Source: Mycolicibacterium austroafricanum
GTDB lineage: Bacteria > Actinomycetota > Actinomycetes > Mycobacteriales > Mycobacteriaceae
Assembly (NCBI RefSeq): GCF_000612725.1
Contig: NZ_HG964454.1
Span: 408,897-472,896 of the forward strand
DNA: 64,000 nucleotides
Direction: 5' to 3'
Below the pieces are notes generated by a model. The model saw only the letters and a program-made list of their open reading frames with translations. It did no database searches and had not been told where the DNA came from. Position 1 is the first letter of the stretch. The number at the start of each line of letters is the position of its first letter. Position numbers and translations under genes: made by a program. This document shows, piece by piece, positions 1 through 8,959 of the stretch.

Positions 1-123
1 GACGAGGATGCTGCCCACGGCGAATTGCGTTCCCGCCTTTCGCTTTTCGTTGAACAGGCCGCCCGTGTGCAATTCGAGGTCCCGCAGTCCTGACGGCAAC
101 TCACCTCGGCGGCGGGTCTGCGG

Positions 124-147
124 TGAGAACAAGTTAACGCGTTCTCA
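124..147. promoter_or_regulatory. Inverted repeat upstream of the globin gene, candidate operator
   Basis: Perfect inverted repeat TGAGAAC-N10-GTTCTCA ending 46 bp before the globin start. Its left part also contains AGAACAAGTT, which resembles half of the AGAACnnGTTCT motif bound by the mycobacterial sterol regulator KstR, but the right half deviates. Seen: the repeat. Inferred: a regulator binds here; which one is unknown. Confidence 0.35.
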
Positions 148-193
148 AAACGGCACGGCGCCGGGCGTTACCGAGGGCGGCCACGCTCGGAGG

Positions 194-568
194 ATGAGCA
201 TCTTCGACCAGATCGGCGGCCCTGCGGCTGTCACGGCCGCCGTCGACGACTTCTACCGCAGGGTGATCGCCGACCCCGAACTGACCCCGTATTTCGACGG
301 TGTCGACATGAAACGACTCAAAGGCCACCAGCGGTCGTTCATCGCCGCGGCGATCGGCGGACCAGAGCCCTACCTCGGGCGCTCCATGCGAGAAGCCCAC
401 TCGCACCTCGACATCGCGCCCGCACACTTCGACCGCGTCGTCGATCACCTGGCGGAGACGCTGGCCGATCTCGGGGTGAGCGTGGACATCATCGGTCAGA
501 TCGGCGCCAAGCTGGCACCGCTGAAAGACGAGATTGTCAGTCCGGGCGCGGCGGCACGCGCGAGCTGA
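194..568 (+). CDS. Group I truncated hemoglobin (GlbN/trHbN type)
   Basis: 124-residue protein opening MSIFDQIGGPAAV, the typical start of group I truncated globins. A phenylalanine/tyrosine pair (DDFYRRV) lies in the B helix and the heme-ligating histidine is expected near the HSHLDI segment. This family binds heme and O2/NO and in mycobacteria oxidises nitric oxide to nitrate. The ATG at 194 is preceded by CGGAGG and gives the family length; an in-frame upstream extension to base 8 shows no globin similarity. The last 32 bases overlap the convergent amidotransferase gene. A candidate operator lies at 124-147. Confidence 0.85.
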   Translation: MSIFDQIGGPAAVTAAVDDFYRRVIADPELTPYFDGVDMKRLKGHQRSFIAAAIGGPEPYLGRSMREAHSHLDIAPAHFDRVVDHLAETLADLGVSVDIIGQIGAKLAPLKDEIVSPGAAARAS

Positions 569-1319
569 CCGGAAGCCCGGCCCCCCGGCCGTAGCGCTGC
601 ACGAATCCACGCAGCACCGCCATCGGGTGCGTCACCGTGCGTTGCCGCGCATCGTGCTTCAGCGATTCGGCCGTCTCGGGGGCGAAGTATCCGTGGTGCT
701 TGTACACCTCGATCCGGGTGCACAGCCCGTCGACGTCGAGCTCCGGGTGGAACTGGGTGGCGTAGACGTTGGCGCCGACCCGGAACGCCTGGACGGGACA
801 GTCAGCGGAGCTGGCCAGTGAAACGGCGCCCCCGGGCAGCGATGACACCGCCTCCTTGTGTCCACCGAAAGCGTCGAAGGTGTCCGGCAACACGCAGAAC
901 AGCGGATCCCGGCGACCTTGGTCGGTGAGATCCACGGTGACACCGCCGACCGGCTCGCTGTGGGAGCGGTCGATCACGGCACCGATCGCCGCGCCCACCG
1001 TTCCGATTCCGTAGCAGCAGCCGAGAAACGGGAAATCGCGGGCGATGACCTCGGCGAGGAGCCCGGCCATCTCTTCCTCGACACGCATCTGCGTCAGTGA
1101 CTTCGACGCCGGGTCGTCGCTGACGTTGTACGGTCCACCGCCGAGGATGATGCCGGACCACTGCGTCAGGTCGATGTCGCCGAGCCCGCGGTGGGTCAGC
1201 CGGATTCGGCGCATACCGGATTCGTCGAGGCCTGCGAAGCGCATCATCGCCGCGTATTCGTCGTCCGCGGCCTCGTCCTCACCGCGGATCGACAACAGCA
1301 GAAATGCCGCGTCGGCCAC
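537..1319 (-). CDS. Class I glutamine amidotransferase (GMP-synthase-like)
   Basis: 260 residues with a GATase1 fold: GGGPYNVSD oxyanion-strand region (about 61-69), nucleophile elbow FLGCCYGIG (Cys about 100) and a C-terminal ATQFHPELD motif with the catalytic His/Glu. Such stand-alone domains release ammonia from glutamine; the acceptor is not predictable here. It follows the membrane-protein gene at 1344-2501 by 24 bp on the same strand, so the two are probably cotranscribed. Its 3' end overlaps the globin gene tail to tail. Family certain, specific substrate unknown. Confidence 0.8.
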   Translation of the reverse strand: MADAAFLLLSIRGEDEAADDEYAAMMRFAGLDESGMRRIRLTHRGLGDIDLTQWSGIILGGGPYNVSDDPASKSLTQMRVEEEMAGLLAEVIARDFPFLGCCYGIGTVGAAIGAVIDRSHSEPVGGVTVDLTDQGRRDPLFCVLPDTFDAFGGHKEAVSSLPGGAVSLASSADCPVQAFRVGANVYATQFHPELDVDGLCTRIEVYKHHGYFAPETAESLKHDARQRTVTHPMAVLRGFVQRYGRGAGLPVSSRVPPRPD

Positions 1320-1343
1320 GGCGTAAGCGTACGGCCACCGCGC

Positions 1344-2501
1344 TCACCGCGGCTTGCGGTACACCACCATCTCCCGCGACAACACCCGGCGAATGCGGGG
1401 ATCGCGGCTGCACGCCACCGCGAACACCGTCAGCAGCAGCCAGCTCAGCACCGCGCTGGCGAGCACCATGGTGAACGCCGCCCAGGCACCACCGGCCAGC
1501 TCGGTGGACGCCTTGTACTTGGCCCACAGGCGCCAGTAGATCATCAGGTTCACCGTCAGCCCGACGCCATAGGAAATGGCGAACGAGAGCAGGAACGGCT
1601 TCCACGTCCCGTCGTGCAGACGTGCCGACACCGGCTCGTGCCGAAGCGGGAAGACAACCGAGAGCACGTTGCCCACGCCCAGCCAGATGAACACCATGGT
1701 CACGAGCTGATCGATCAGCTGCACCGGGTTGACGTCGCTGGTCACGGTGAGCAGCGCGATGACCGGTAGCCCAGCCAGCGTCACGAGCGCAGCCATTGCG
1801 AGGTTTTTCGCCAACAGGATCCGCCACAGGGGTACGCCGCGCTGCAGCATCGCGCGCACCCGCGCGGCCTCGAAGCACAGCGCATTGGTGCAGACCACGC
1901 TGCCGATCACCGCCGAGAACAGATAGAGGGTGAGCCGGCCGGCGTCGTCGTACCGGGCCAGTCCGGTCACGTGGTAGACGCTCACCAGCGACAGCGCCAT
2001 CGCCAGCGTGATCACCACACGTGCGAGGACCGCACGCGGCCTGTCGGCCAGCAGGTGACGGATCTCGGCGGCGACGGGCCCGGAGAGGCTGCCCAGTCGC
2101 CGGAGCCAGCTGTGCAGCGCGGCGGCCCGCGTCGGCGTCCCGGTCGCCTCCGAGGTGGCGCGGCGGGCAGCGGCCACCGCGAGGACGGCCTCTGCGACCG
2201 CGGTCCGGGCGAGCCCGAGCGCCACAACGGCATTCGCACGCGCCTGCTCCGGCGACGACGGAGCACGATCGAGCAGCGCCGCTGCGCTGCCGCGATTCTG
2301 GGCCAGCGCCAGCCAGCCGGGGTCGGCCGCGGCCGCGGCGATGTCGGCACCGGCGGACGTGGCCGCGAGCTGGACTCGGGCCTGTGCCTCGGCGCGGGAC
2401 AGGGCCGCGTCATCGTCCCAGTCCGCCGCGGCGGCCGCCGCCTCGAGTCGATGCAGCGATTCGGCGAGGTCGCGCAGCTCGTCTGTCGGCATGGCGCTCA
2501 C
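1344..2501 (-). CDS. Multi-pass membrane protein with long N-terminal helical region
   Basis: 385 residues. The first 150 or so are alanine-rich, helical and soluble (possible coiled coil). After them come about six hydrophobic segments, for example around VVITLAMALSLVSVY, FSAVIGSVVCTNAL, MAALVTLAGLPVIALL and AVLSWLLLTVFAVA. The layout recalls ABC-2 type permease or exporter subunits, but no ATPase gene is adjacent and I cannot name a family. Only 34 bp separate its start from that of the divergent MenC-like gene, so their promoters must overlap. Downstream it probably runs into the amidotransferase gene. Confidence 0.6.
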   Translation of the reverse strand: MSAMPTDELRDLAESLHRLEAAAAAADWDDDAALSRAEAQARVQLAATSAGADIAAAAADPGWLALAQNRGSAAALLDRAPSSPEQARANAVVALGLARTAVAEAVLAVAAARRATSEATGTPTRAAALHSWLRRLGSLSGPVAAEIRHLLADRPRAVLARVVITLAMALSLVSVYHVTGLARYDDAGRLTLYLFSAVIGSVVCTNALCFEAARVRAMLQRGVPLWRILLAKNLAMAALVTLAGLPVIALLTVTSDVNPVQLIDQLVTMVFIWLGVGNVLSVVFPLRHEPVSARLHDGTWKPFLLSFAISYGVGLTVNLMIYWRLWAKYKASTELAGGAWAAFTMVLASAVLSWLLLTVFAVACSRDPRIRRVLSREMVVYRKPR

Positions 2502-2535
2502 TCAATCATGTGGCGGCCGGATAGCTTGTCGGGCA

Positions 2536-3312
2536 GTGAGAACATTCATCGATTTCGACGACGCCCCGGTGTTCGCCGTCCCGACCGCCACAGGTGTTCG
2601 GGAGGGAGCGCTGCTCGACGGACCGCAGGGCTGGGGGGAGTTCAGCCCGCCCGCCGATGCCGACGACGAGCTCGCGGCGCGTTGGTTGACCGCAGCCATG
2701 GAGCCGAGCACGGTCGGCTGGCCCGATGCCGTGCGGGGCAGGGTGCCGGTCACCGACGGTGCGGCGCGTGCCGTGATCGAGGTCGACAACGTCGACGCGG
2801 CCGTCGCCCGGATCACCCGATCAGATGCCGTCGAGTTGGTGGAACTGGTGTGCCGCAGCGCTGCCGACGCCGGGGCCGTCCGGCAGCGCGTCGACGTGCC
2901 CGTCGCCGTCGATGCGGAGTTGTTGGCCCAGGATCCTCGGTGCGCCGACATCGCGATCCTGCGCTGCGGTCCGCTCGGGGGAGTGCGCCGCGCGCTGCGG
3001 CGCGCCGAGAGGCTGGGCCTGCCGGCACTGGTGAACTTCACCGGCGCGACGAGCATCGGCCTGGCCGCCGACGTCGCCCTGGCCGCGGCGCTGCCCGATC
3101 TGCCATTCGCGTGCGGCCCGGTTCCGGAGTGGCTGACCCACGCCGACGTCGTCTCGGACTCGCGGACCCTGGTGCCCGTCGACGGTTTCCTGCCCGCGGC
3201 GCCGATGCCTGCGGGACCCGACCCCGGCCGCCTCGCGCGCTTCACGGTCACCGACGCCGCGACGGTCGGCCGGTGGCGCGACCTGCTGCACCGAGCCGCG
3301 GCACTGATCTAG
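2536..3312 (+). CDS. Degenerate o-succinylbenzoate synthase (MenC-like) paralogue
   Basis: 258 residues from a GTG start. The N-terminus (GPQGWGEFSP) and the C-terminal half (LGGVRRALRRAERLGLPALV, then ALAAALPDLPFACG and a VDGFLP tail) follow actinobacterial MenC of the enolase superfamily, which forms o-succinylbenzoate for menaquinone. The protein is 60-70 residues shorter than normal MenC: the segment carrying the KxK catalytic lysine is missing, the second lysine position reads AILRCGPLGG, and the ADES metal-binding motif reads VDAEL. The homology is what I see; loss of MenC activity is inferred. Confidence 0.6.
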   Translation: MRTFIDFDDAPVFAVPTATGVREGALLDGPQGWGEFSPPADADDELAARWLTAAMEPSTVGWPDAVRGRVPVTDGAARAVIEVDNVDAAVARITRSDAVELVELVCRSAADAGAVRQRVDVPVAVDAELLAQDPRCADIAILRCGPLGGVRRALRRAERLGLPALVNFTGATSIGLAADVALAAALPDLPFACGPVPEWLTHADVVSDSRTLVPVDGFLPAAPMPAGPDPGRLARFTVTDAATVGRWRDLLHRAAALI

Positions 3313-3370
3313 GGATGACTCGCCGATCGCTGAGATCCGTTGTGCCAGAGGGCTGTCAGCGGCGCAGAGC

Positions 3371-5671
3371 TCAGTCCTGCTTGTTGATCAGCCGGATCAG
3401 CGCCTTGCGGTCCGGCGCCAGCAGCTCGTCGATCCGCGCCTGGTTGACGTCGGCGACGATGATCTCGCCGACCTCCTGGTAGACGTCGCTGAAGATGCCG
3501 TGCGACTTCATCTTCTCGGTCTGATAGATGTTGTCCTCGGTCGGCGTCACGTAGTAGACGATCTCGGCCTTGAACCGGTGGATCAACCACAGGTGGATGA
3601 GGTCCATCAACCGCTTCTGCCGCATCTGCTCGGCGAAGGTGTTCTGGTCGCGGACGGTCAGGATGCTGCGGCCGTGCCGGTCTTTGATCGGGTCGACGAC
3701 GACGTTGGCCAGCGGCTCCTCGCTGTCACCGAGGATCTGCAGGTCGAGCACGTCGGAGCCGGCGCGCCGTGGCCGCAACTGCACATGCAGCCGTTCCGGC
3801 AGCTGGTAGTGCTCGCTCCACAGCCCGAGCCATTCCTCCAGCAGCTTCTTCGGCACCTCGGTCTGGACAAGATGCTGGTGCTGGGTCGAACCCTTGCCCA
3901 TCGACTTCGTCGTCGCGGTCCGGCCGGACGATGCGGCCAGCGCTGCGTCGCTGCGGGGGCCGCCGACCAGGGTCTGCGGTGTGCGGTAGGGAGATTCCAC
4001 GAGCCGCATCTTGCGTTGCAGCCGGGCCAGCGCCAGCATGCCCTCCTGGCGCAGCGACGTGGCGAACTCCTCGGACGCCACACCGTCGACCTGGTGCCCG
4101 CCATAGGTGATGAAGTTGAAGACGAATCCCATCTTGCCGATCTCTTCGGGGAACGTCCGCATCTCCTCGTCGGACATCCCGGTGGTGTCCCAGTTGAACG
4201 ACGGCGACAGGTTGTAGGCGAGCATCTTGTCGGGGTAGACGGCGTGGATCGCGTCGGCGAACTGCTTGGCGTCCGCGAGATCGGCCGTCTTGGTCTCCAT
4301 CCAGAGGATGTCGGCGAACGGTGCAGCCGCCAGCGACTTCGCGATCGCGTACGGAATGCCGCCGCGGACCTGGTAGTAGCCCTCCGGCGTCTTGACCCGC
4401 TCGCAGTCCCAGGCCACGTCGGCACCGAGTTCCTTGGCCTTCTCCCTGGCCGTGTACAGCGGCGCCCGTTCGGCGAACATCCGCCAGTCGGCGACGCTCA
4501 TCGACGACGGCTCGCCTTCGCGCTCCCGGAATTCCAGCAGCTCGGCGACGGCCTCGCCGTAGGTGTTCAGACCGGCGTCGTCCTGCCACGCGTCGACGAA
4601 CCGCGATTCCACTCTGTCGAATGCCGCGTCGACCGAGGATTCCGTGCCGGCCTGCCATGCCGACGCTGTCTCGTCGATCAGGTTCAGCACCCCTTGACGG
4701 TCCAGCCAGGCGGTCGCGGTGGCGTACTCACCCTCGGGCAGCGCGTACAGCAGATGCCCGTTGAGCTCGGTCATCCCCTTCTCGTAGAACCGGCGCACCA
4801 TCGCCAGGAAACACGACTTGTACGACGGGATCTTGAGGTTCGTCGCCCCGAGTAGGAACGGCTGGTCGCGCTCGTCGGCGCGACTGTCGATCAGGTTCGC
4901 CGCCTCCGCGTCGGTGCGGGCGACGATGATGCCGGGCACCCGCATGATGTCGAGCTGGAAGCGCGCGGTGTTCAGGCGCTTGATCTGTTCGTCCGAGGGC
5001 ACCAGCACCTTGCCACCCTGGTGGCCGCACTTCTTCGTCCCCGGACGCTGGTCTTCGATGTGATAACCGGGAACACCGGCCTCGACGAAGCGCCGGATCA
5101 GGTTGCGCACGTGCGGATCCCCGCCGTGGCCGGTGTCGGCGTCGGCGATGATGAACGGCCGGTAGTCGTATTCGGGCGCTGCCGCACGTTGTTCAGGGTC
5201 CATCTGCAGCCGCAGGTAGTGCTGGTTGCGGTCGGCGGTCAGCAGCGCCCGCACGATGCTCGCGGCTTCTTCGGGTACCTGGCTCAGCGGGTAGCTGGCC
5301 AGGTCGGGTCCGGGATCCTCGGAGATGGAGCCTTTCGCCGACGTCGCCCACCCGCCCAGGTAGACGCCCTCGATGCCCATCCGCTTCATCACCACGGCCT
5401 GGCCGGGGGAGTACGGGCCGAACGTCGTGATGCTCTTGCCTTTGGCGAACAGCTCGCGCAGGTGCGGGTAGAACGCGGTGGCCGCCTCGCGCGCGGTCGG
5501 ATAGTCGGCGGGGATGGTGCCGCGCTGTTCGGCGACCTGCCGCGCCGTGTAGAGACGGGTGATCCCGTCGAAGCGGGGGCTGTCGAAGTAGCGCTGCGTC
5601 TCGGCGACATCCCGCTCGAACGGCTCGCCGGTTGCATGGGGCTGGAAGGCGTCAGCTTCGATGATGGCCAT
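3371..5671 (-). CDS. aceA: Isocitrate lyase, long class-2 form (ICL2)
   Basis: 766 residues, the length of mycobacterial ICL2 (short ICL1 is about 430). The catalytic loop KKCGHQGGK puts the nucleophilic cysteine at residue 215; ADADTGHGG and YHIEDQRPG are the metal/substrate motifs, and the extra C-terminal domain is intact. ICL cleaves isocitrate to glyoxylate and succinate, and in mycobacteria also 2-methylisocitrate from propionyl-CoA degradation. The gene starts 43 bp after the end of upp on the same strand, so it may be read from the uracil-catabolism operon. The C-terminal domain of the M. tuberculosis enzyme is known to respond to acyl-CoAs. Confidence 0.93.
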   Translation of the reverse strand: MAIIEADAFQPHATGEPFERDVAETQRYFDSPRFDGITRLYTARQVAEQRGTIPADYPTAREAATAFYPHLRELFAKGKSITTFGPYSPGQAVVMKRMGIEGVYLGGWATSAKGSISEDPGPDLASYPLSQVPEEAASIVRALLTADRNQHYLRLQMDPEQRAAAPEYDYRPFIIADADTGHGGDPHVRNLIRRFVEAGVPGYHIEDQRPGTKKCGHQGGKVLVPSDEQIKRLNTARFQLDIMRVPGIIVARTDAEAANLIDSRADERDQPFLLGATNLKIPSYKSCFLAMVRRFYEKGMTELNGHLLYALPEGEYATATAWLDRQGVLNLIDETASAWQAGTESSVDAAFDRVESRFVDAWQDDAGLNTYGEAVAELLEFREREGEPSSMSVADWRMFAERAPLYTAREKAKELGADVAWDCERVKTPEGYYQVRGGIPYAIAKSLAAAPFADILWMETKTADLADAKQFADAIHAVYPDKMLAYNLSPSFNWDTTGMSDEEMRTFPEEIGKMGFVFNFITYGGHQVDGVASEEFATSLRQEGMLALARLQRKMRLVESPYRTPQTLVGGPRSDAALAASSGRTATTKSMGKGSTQHQHLVQTEVPKKLLEEWLGLWSEHYQLPERLHVQLRPRRAGSDVLDLQILGDSEEPLANVVVDPIKDRHGRSILTVRDQNTFAEQMRQKRLMDLIHLWLIHRFKAEIVYYVTPTEDNIYQTEKMKSHGIFSDVYQEVGEIIVADVNQARIDELLAPDRKALIRLINKQD

Positions 5672-5714
5672 GCTTCACCCTACGGCGCGCGGTGGGCGGG
5701 TGGGACCGAGTCGA

Positions 5715-6359
5715 TCATTTGGTGCCGAAGATCCGATCTGCGACATCGCCCAGGCCCGGCAGGATATAGCCGTGCTCGTCGAGCTCGCGGTCGACGGCCG
5801 CGGTGTAGATCGGTACGTCCGGATGCGCCTCGGCCATTGCGGCGATGCCCTCCGGGCAGGTCAGCAGGCAGACGAACTTGATCGATTTGGGGTGGTACTC
5901 CCGCAGCCGGTCGACGGCCGCGATCGCGGAGTTCCCGGTCGCCAGCAGGGGGTCGAGCACGACGACGTCACGTTCGTGCAGGTCGCCGGGCATCTTGAAG
6001 TAATACTCCACGGCAACAAGCGTTTTCGGGTCCCGGTACAGACCGATGTGACCCACCCGGGCCGACGGCACCACCTCGAGCAGACCTTCGAGGATGCCTG
6101 TGCCCGCCCGCAGGATCGATACGAACACCAGCTTCTTGCCGTCGACCACCTTGCCGGTGGTGGTCTCCATCGGGGTCTGCACCTCGACCTCCTGCAGGGC
6201 GGTGTCGCGCAGCACCTCGTACGCCATCAGTGCCGACACTTCGTGCGCGAGCCGCCGGAAACTGTTGGTGGAAGCCTCTTTCCGGCGCATCAGCGTGATT
6301 TTGTGCTGCACCAGCGGATGGTCGACGAGGTGCACCCCGCCCGTCGCCGTGGTCGTCAT
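5715..6359 (-). CDS. upp: Uracil phosphoribosyltransferase
   Basis: 214 residues with the UPRT signatures: SILRAGTGILEG for pyrophosphate/PRPP, VVVLDPLLATGNSAIAAV for the PRPP loop (the D-P-L-L-A-T-G variant typical of Upp), and a C-terminal GLGDVADRIFGTK uracil-binding tail. It converts uracil and PRPP to UMP. The start codon shares one base with the stop of the DUF1688 gene (TGATG), so the two are translationally coupled. In yeasts UPRT is the first step of the URC uracil-degradation pathway, matching the two upstream genes. Confidence 0.93.
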   Translation of the reverse strand: MTTTATGGVHLVDHPLVQHKITLMRRKEASTNSFRRLAHEVSALMAYEVLRDTALQEVEVQTPMETTTGKVVDGKKLVFVSILRAGTGILEGLLEVVPSARVGHIGLYRDPKTLVAVEYYFKMPGDLHERDVVVLDPLLATGNSAIAAVDRLREYHPKSIKFVCLLTCPEGIAAMAEAHPDVPIYTAAVDRELDEHGYILPGLGDVADRIFGTK

Positions 6360-7612
6360 CAGAACACCGTCCCGTCACTGGTCACCGACAGTGGCGGCAG
6401 GCCGCCCCGCAGCCGCTGTGCCGACCCGCGGCCGGCCGCCCAGGTGCCACCCTCCAGCACACACGCCAGCGGCATCTGCTCCGCGTCCACCCCGAGACGG
6501 TCCCGCACCAGCGGCGCCAGCTCGTCGAGCAGCGCCACCGTCAGCGCCCGCCACTCGACCACAAGCTCGTCGCCCGGCCCCCAGGTCCGGGTGGCGGCCT
6601 CGGGGTCCCGCAATCTCAGTACACCGTGATCGAGAAGCAGACCACCGTTGCGGTACTCGGGAAGTCCGGTGAGCGCACCGACACCGGTCACCTCGACACC
6701 GGCCCAGTCGAAGGGCTCGAGCAACGAGTAGGTCAGCCACTGGGACAGTTTGTGCAGCGGCAGCCAGCCCGCGGTCAGACCCGGTCCGGTCACGGCGTCG
6801 TGCCGCCAGCAGTCACCGACTGAATCCTCACCGATGACGTTGCGGGACGGCCAGATCCGGGACAGCGACGCCAGCAGCTGGACCAGGATGTCGTGTGCGT
6901 GCACCGTTCCGTCGGCGGCCAACCGGTCGAAAAGGAACCCGGGACGACCGCGCTCACCGAACACCTCCGGTTGGGCGGCCAGCGCGTCGCCGAGACTTCG
7001 CATGAGCGCGACACGGCCGTCCAGACCGACCAGCGGGTTCCCCGGGCTGACCTGCAGCGCCGCGCCAAGCCGCTCCTTGTCGAGGGTGCTGAGCGCGTCG
7101 GCGTCGACCCGCAGCGGCCGCGCGGCGTCACCGGAGAACATCCCGGAGACGAACGCGTGCCAACTGGCGACCGCCAGCCCCTCCGACCGGGCGAACGTTC
7201 TCCGTGAATCGCCGTGCGTCTCGACATAGCGCCAGTCCGCGCCCGCCCCGGCGTCCAGCAGCACACTCACCACGGTCAGGTCGATCATGGCCCGCGCGCG
7301 TTCATCGCCTCCGGCATCACCGAGCAGACTGTCGAGCTCGGCGCGCCGGTCCACGCCGCCCGCCTCGAAGTGACGCCACCTGCTGTGCCACGGAATCCGC
7401 ATGTCCGGGAACCGCTCCCTGGTGACGGTCGCGACGTCGTCGGCGGCGCCGTCCATCGCGTCGTGGTCGACGACGAACCAGCGGGACTCGCCGGAGCGCG
7501 CCCGCGCAAGCAACTGCGCCGAGCGTCTGCGCACGGCGTCGGTGGTTCGCAGCAGCGCGACGGCATCGGCGGGGCGGGTGGCGTCGAGTTCGGCGTGCGC
7601 CGGGACCGTCAT
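6359..7612 (-). CDS. DUF1688 family protein, URC4-type uracil catabolism protein
   Basis: 417 residues, recognised as the DUF1688/URC4 family through segments such as WHSRWRHFEAGG, GNPLVGLDGRV, RPGFLFDRL and LPLHKLSQWLTYSL. URC4 is required with the cyclohydrolase-like URC1 for uracil use in Lachancea kluyveri; its exact reaction is not settled. Here the gene overlaps the URC1-like gene by four bases upstream (ATGA) and upp by one base downstream, making one coupled unit. Membership rests on sequence pattern and on this context, which reinforce each other. Probably cytosolic. Confidence 0.8.
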   Translation of the reverse strand: MTVPAHAELDATRPADAVALLRTTDAVRRRSAQLLARARSGESRWFVVDHDAMDGAADDVATVTRERFPDMRIPWHSRWRHFEAGGVDRRAELDSLLGDAGGDERARAMIDLTVVSVLLDAGAGADWRYVETHGDSRRTFARSEGLAVASWHAFVSGMFSGDAARPLRVDADALSTLDKERLGAALQVSPGNPLVGLDGRVALMRSLGDALAAQPEVFGERGRPGFLFDRLAADGTVHAHDILVQLLASLSRIWPSRNVIGEDSVGDCWRHDAVTGPGLTAGWLPLHKLSQWLTYSLLEPFDWAGVEVTGVGALTGLPEYRNGGLLLDHGVLRLRDPEAATRTWGPGDELVVEWRALTVALLDELAPLVRDRLGVDAEQMPLACVLEGGTWAAGRGSAQRLRGGLPPLSVTSDGTVF

Positions 7613-8880
7613 CCGTGCAGCCCTCTGCCCTTGGGCTTCTTGAGCTCGTCGGCGCCGGGTACCTGCCCCGGGGTGTAGTAGCCGGCCGCCATCTTCGCGT
7701 CGATCTCGACCTGGGCGTCGGCGGGGATCAAGTCGTCGGGGATCGACACCCGCTCACCGATCTCGATGCCGGAACCGGTGATCGCGTCGTATTTCATGTT
7801 GCTCATCGACACGAACCGGTGGATCTTGCGGATACCCAGCCAGTGCAGCACGTCGGGCATGAGCTCCTGAAAACGCATGTCCTGCACGCCCGCCACGCAC
7901 TCGGTGCGGGCGAAGTACTGGTCGGCGGTGTCCCCGCCCGCCTGCCGCTTGCGGGCGTTGTACACGAGGAACTTCGTCACCTCGCCGAGCGCACGACCCT
8001 CCTTGCGGAAGTAGGCCACCAAGCCGACGCCGCCGCGCTGGGCGCCCTGGATGCACTCCTCGATCGCATGGGTCAGGTACGGCCGGCAGGTGCAGATGTC
8101 CGAGCCGAACACGTCGGAGCCGTTGCACTCGTCGTGCACACGGGCGGTCAGCTCGACGCCGGGATCGGCCAGCGCACGGGGGTCGCCGAACACGTAGATC
8201 GTCTGCCCACCGATCGGAGGCAGGAACACGTCGAGGTCCGACCGCGTCACCAACTCCGGGTACATGCCGCCGGTCTCCTCGAAAAGCGCTCGGCGCAAAT
8301 CGGTTTCGCTGCAACCGAACCGCCGGGCGACCCCGGGCAGATACCAGACCGGCTCGATCGCGGCCTTCGTGACCTGCGCTGCCCCGTTGCCGAGCAGCAC
8401 CCGACCGTCGGGAATCAGCCGGGCTTTCCCGATGGCGTCGTGCACCTCGGGCAGGATCACCTGCGCCTTGGTCACCGCGATGGTCGGGCGGATGTCAACG
8501 CCGTCGGCGATCTCGCGGGCGAAGACGTCGGCGACCATCGCGCCCCACGGGTCGAGGCTGACAATCGTTTCCGGGTCGGCCCACTGCGGGTGGGGGCCGA
8601 TGATGTCGGTCGGCGCGGTGTTGGTCAGATCCGCGCGGTGCTCACGGGAGAGCTTCCCGGCGGCGACGGCCAACGCCCGATACACGCCGTAGGCGCCGCT
8701 GTGGGTGCCGATGACGTTGCGGTGCGCCCGCTTCGTGGTGGTGCCGACGAGCGGGCCACGTTCGGCGGCGGTCGGTGCGCCCCAGCGCAGCGCCGGAGCG
8801 TCGCTGCCAGCGCTGTGCGAGGTCAGCCTGATGTGACCGCCGGGGGGCTTGGCGGGTGGCGGCACGGCGTCGGTGGACAT
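7609..8880 (-). CDS. GTP cyclohydrolase II-like protein, URC1 type
   Basis: 423 residues. The C-terminal half (about 200-400) is a RibA-like cyclohydrolase II domain with the zinc cysteines in HDECNGSDVFGSDICTC and a modified active-site motif AYFRKEGRALGE in place of YLRQEGRGIG. An N-terminal region of about 190 residues (FDPWGAM-like and PTIAVTKAQ segments) is absent from RibA but typical of URC1. The altered motif and the fused neighbours argue for a uracil-degradation role, probably on a uridine nucleotide, rather than riboflavin synthesis. It is the first gene of a coupled operon with URC4 and upp. Confidence 0.83.
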   Translation of the reverse strand: MSTDAVPPPAKPPGGHIRLTSHSAGSDAPALRWGAPTAAERGPLVGTTTKRAHRNVIGTHSGAYGVYRALAVAAGKLSREHRADLTNTAPTDIIGPHPQWADPETIVSLDPWGAMVADVFAREIADGVDIRPTIAVTKAQVILPEVHDAIGKARLIPDGRVLLGNGAAQVTKAAIEPVWYLPGVARRFGCSETDLRRALFEETGGMYPELVTRSDLDVFLPPIGGQTIYVFGDPRALADPGVELTARVHDECNGSDVFGSDICTCRPYLTHAIEECIQGAQRGGVGLVAYFRKEGRALGEVTKFLVYNARKRQAGGDTADQYFARTECVAGVQDMRFQELMPDVLHWLGIRKIHRFVSMSNMKYDAITGSGIEIGERVSIPDDLIPADAQVEIDAKMAAGYYTPGQVPGADELKKPKGRGLHG

Positions 8881-8959
8881 CGGCCTCCTCGCGGAACTGC
8901 GCGCTCAACAGGAAAGCCGCCAGCATAGTCAGTGCGCGCCCGCCGCGCCGGTCTCGCGA

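Noticed and set aside
8..193. N-terminal extension of the globin
   Set aside because: No globin similarity; a good start with GGAGG lies at 194.
2155..2535. N-terminal extension of the MenC-like protein
   Set aside because: It is antisense to the membrane-protein gene and alanine/serine-rich without homology.
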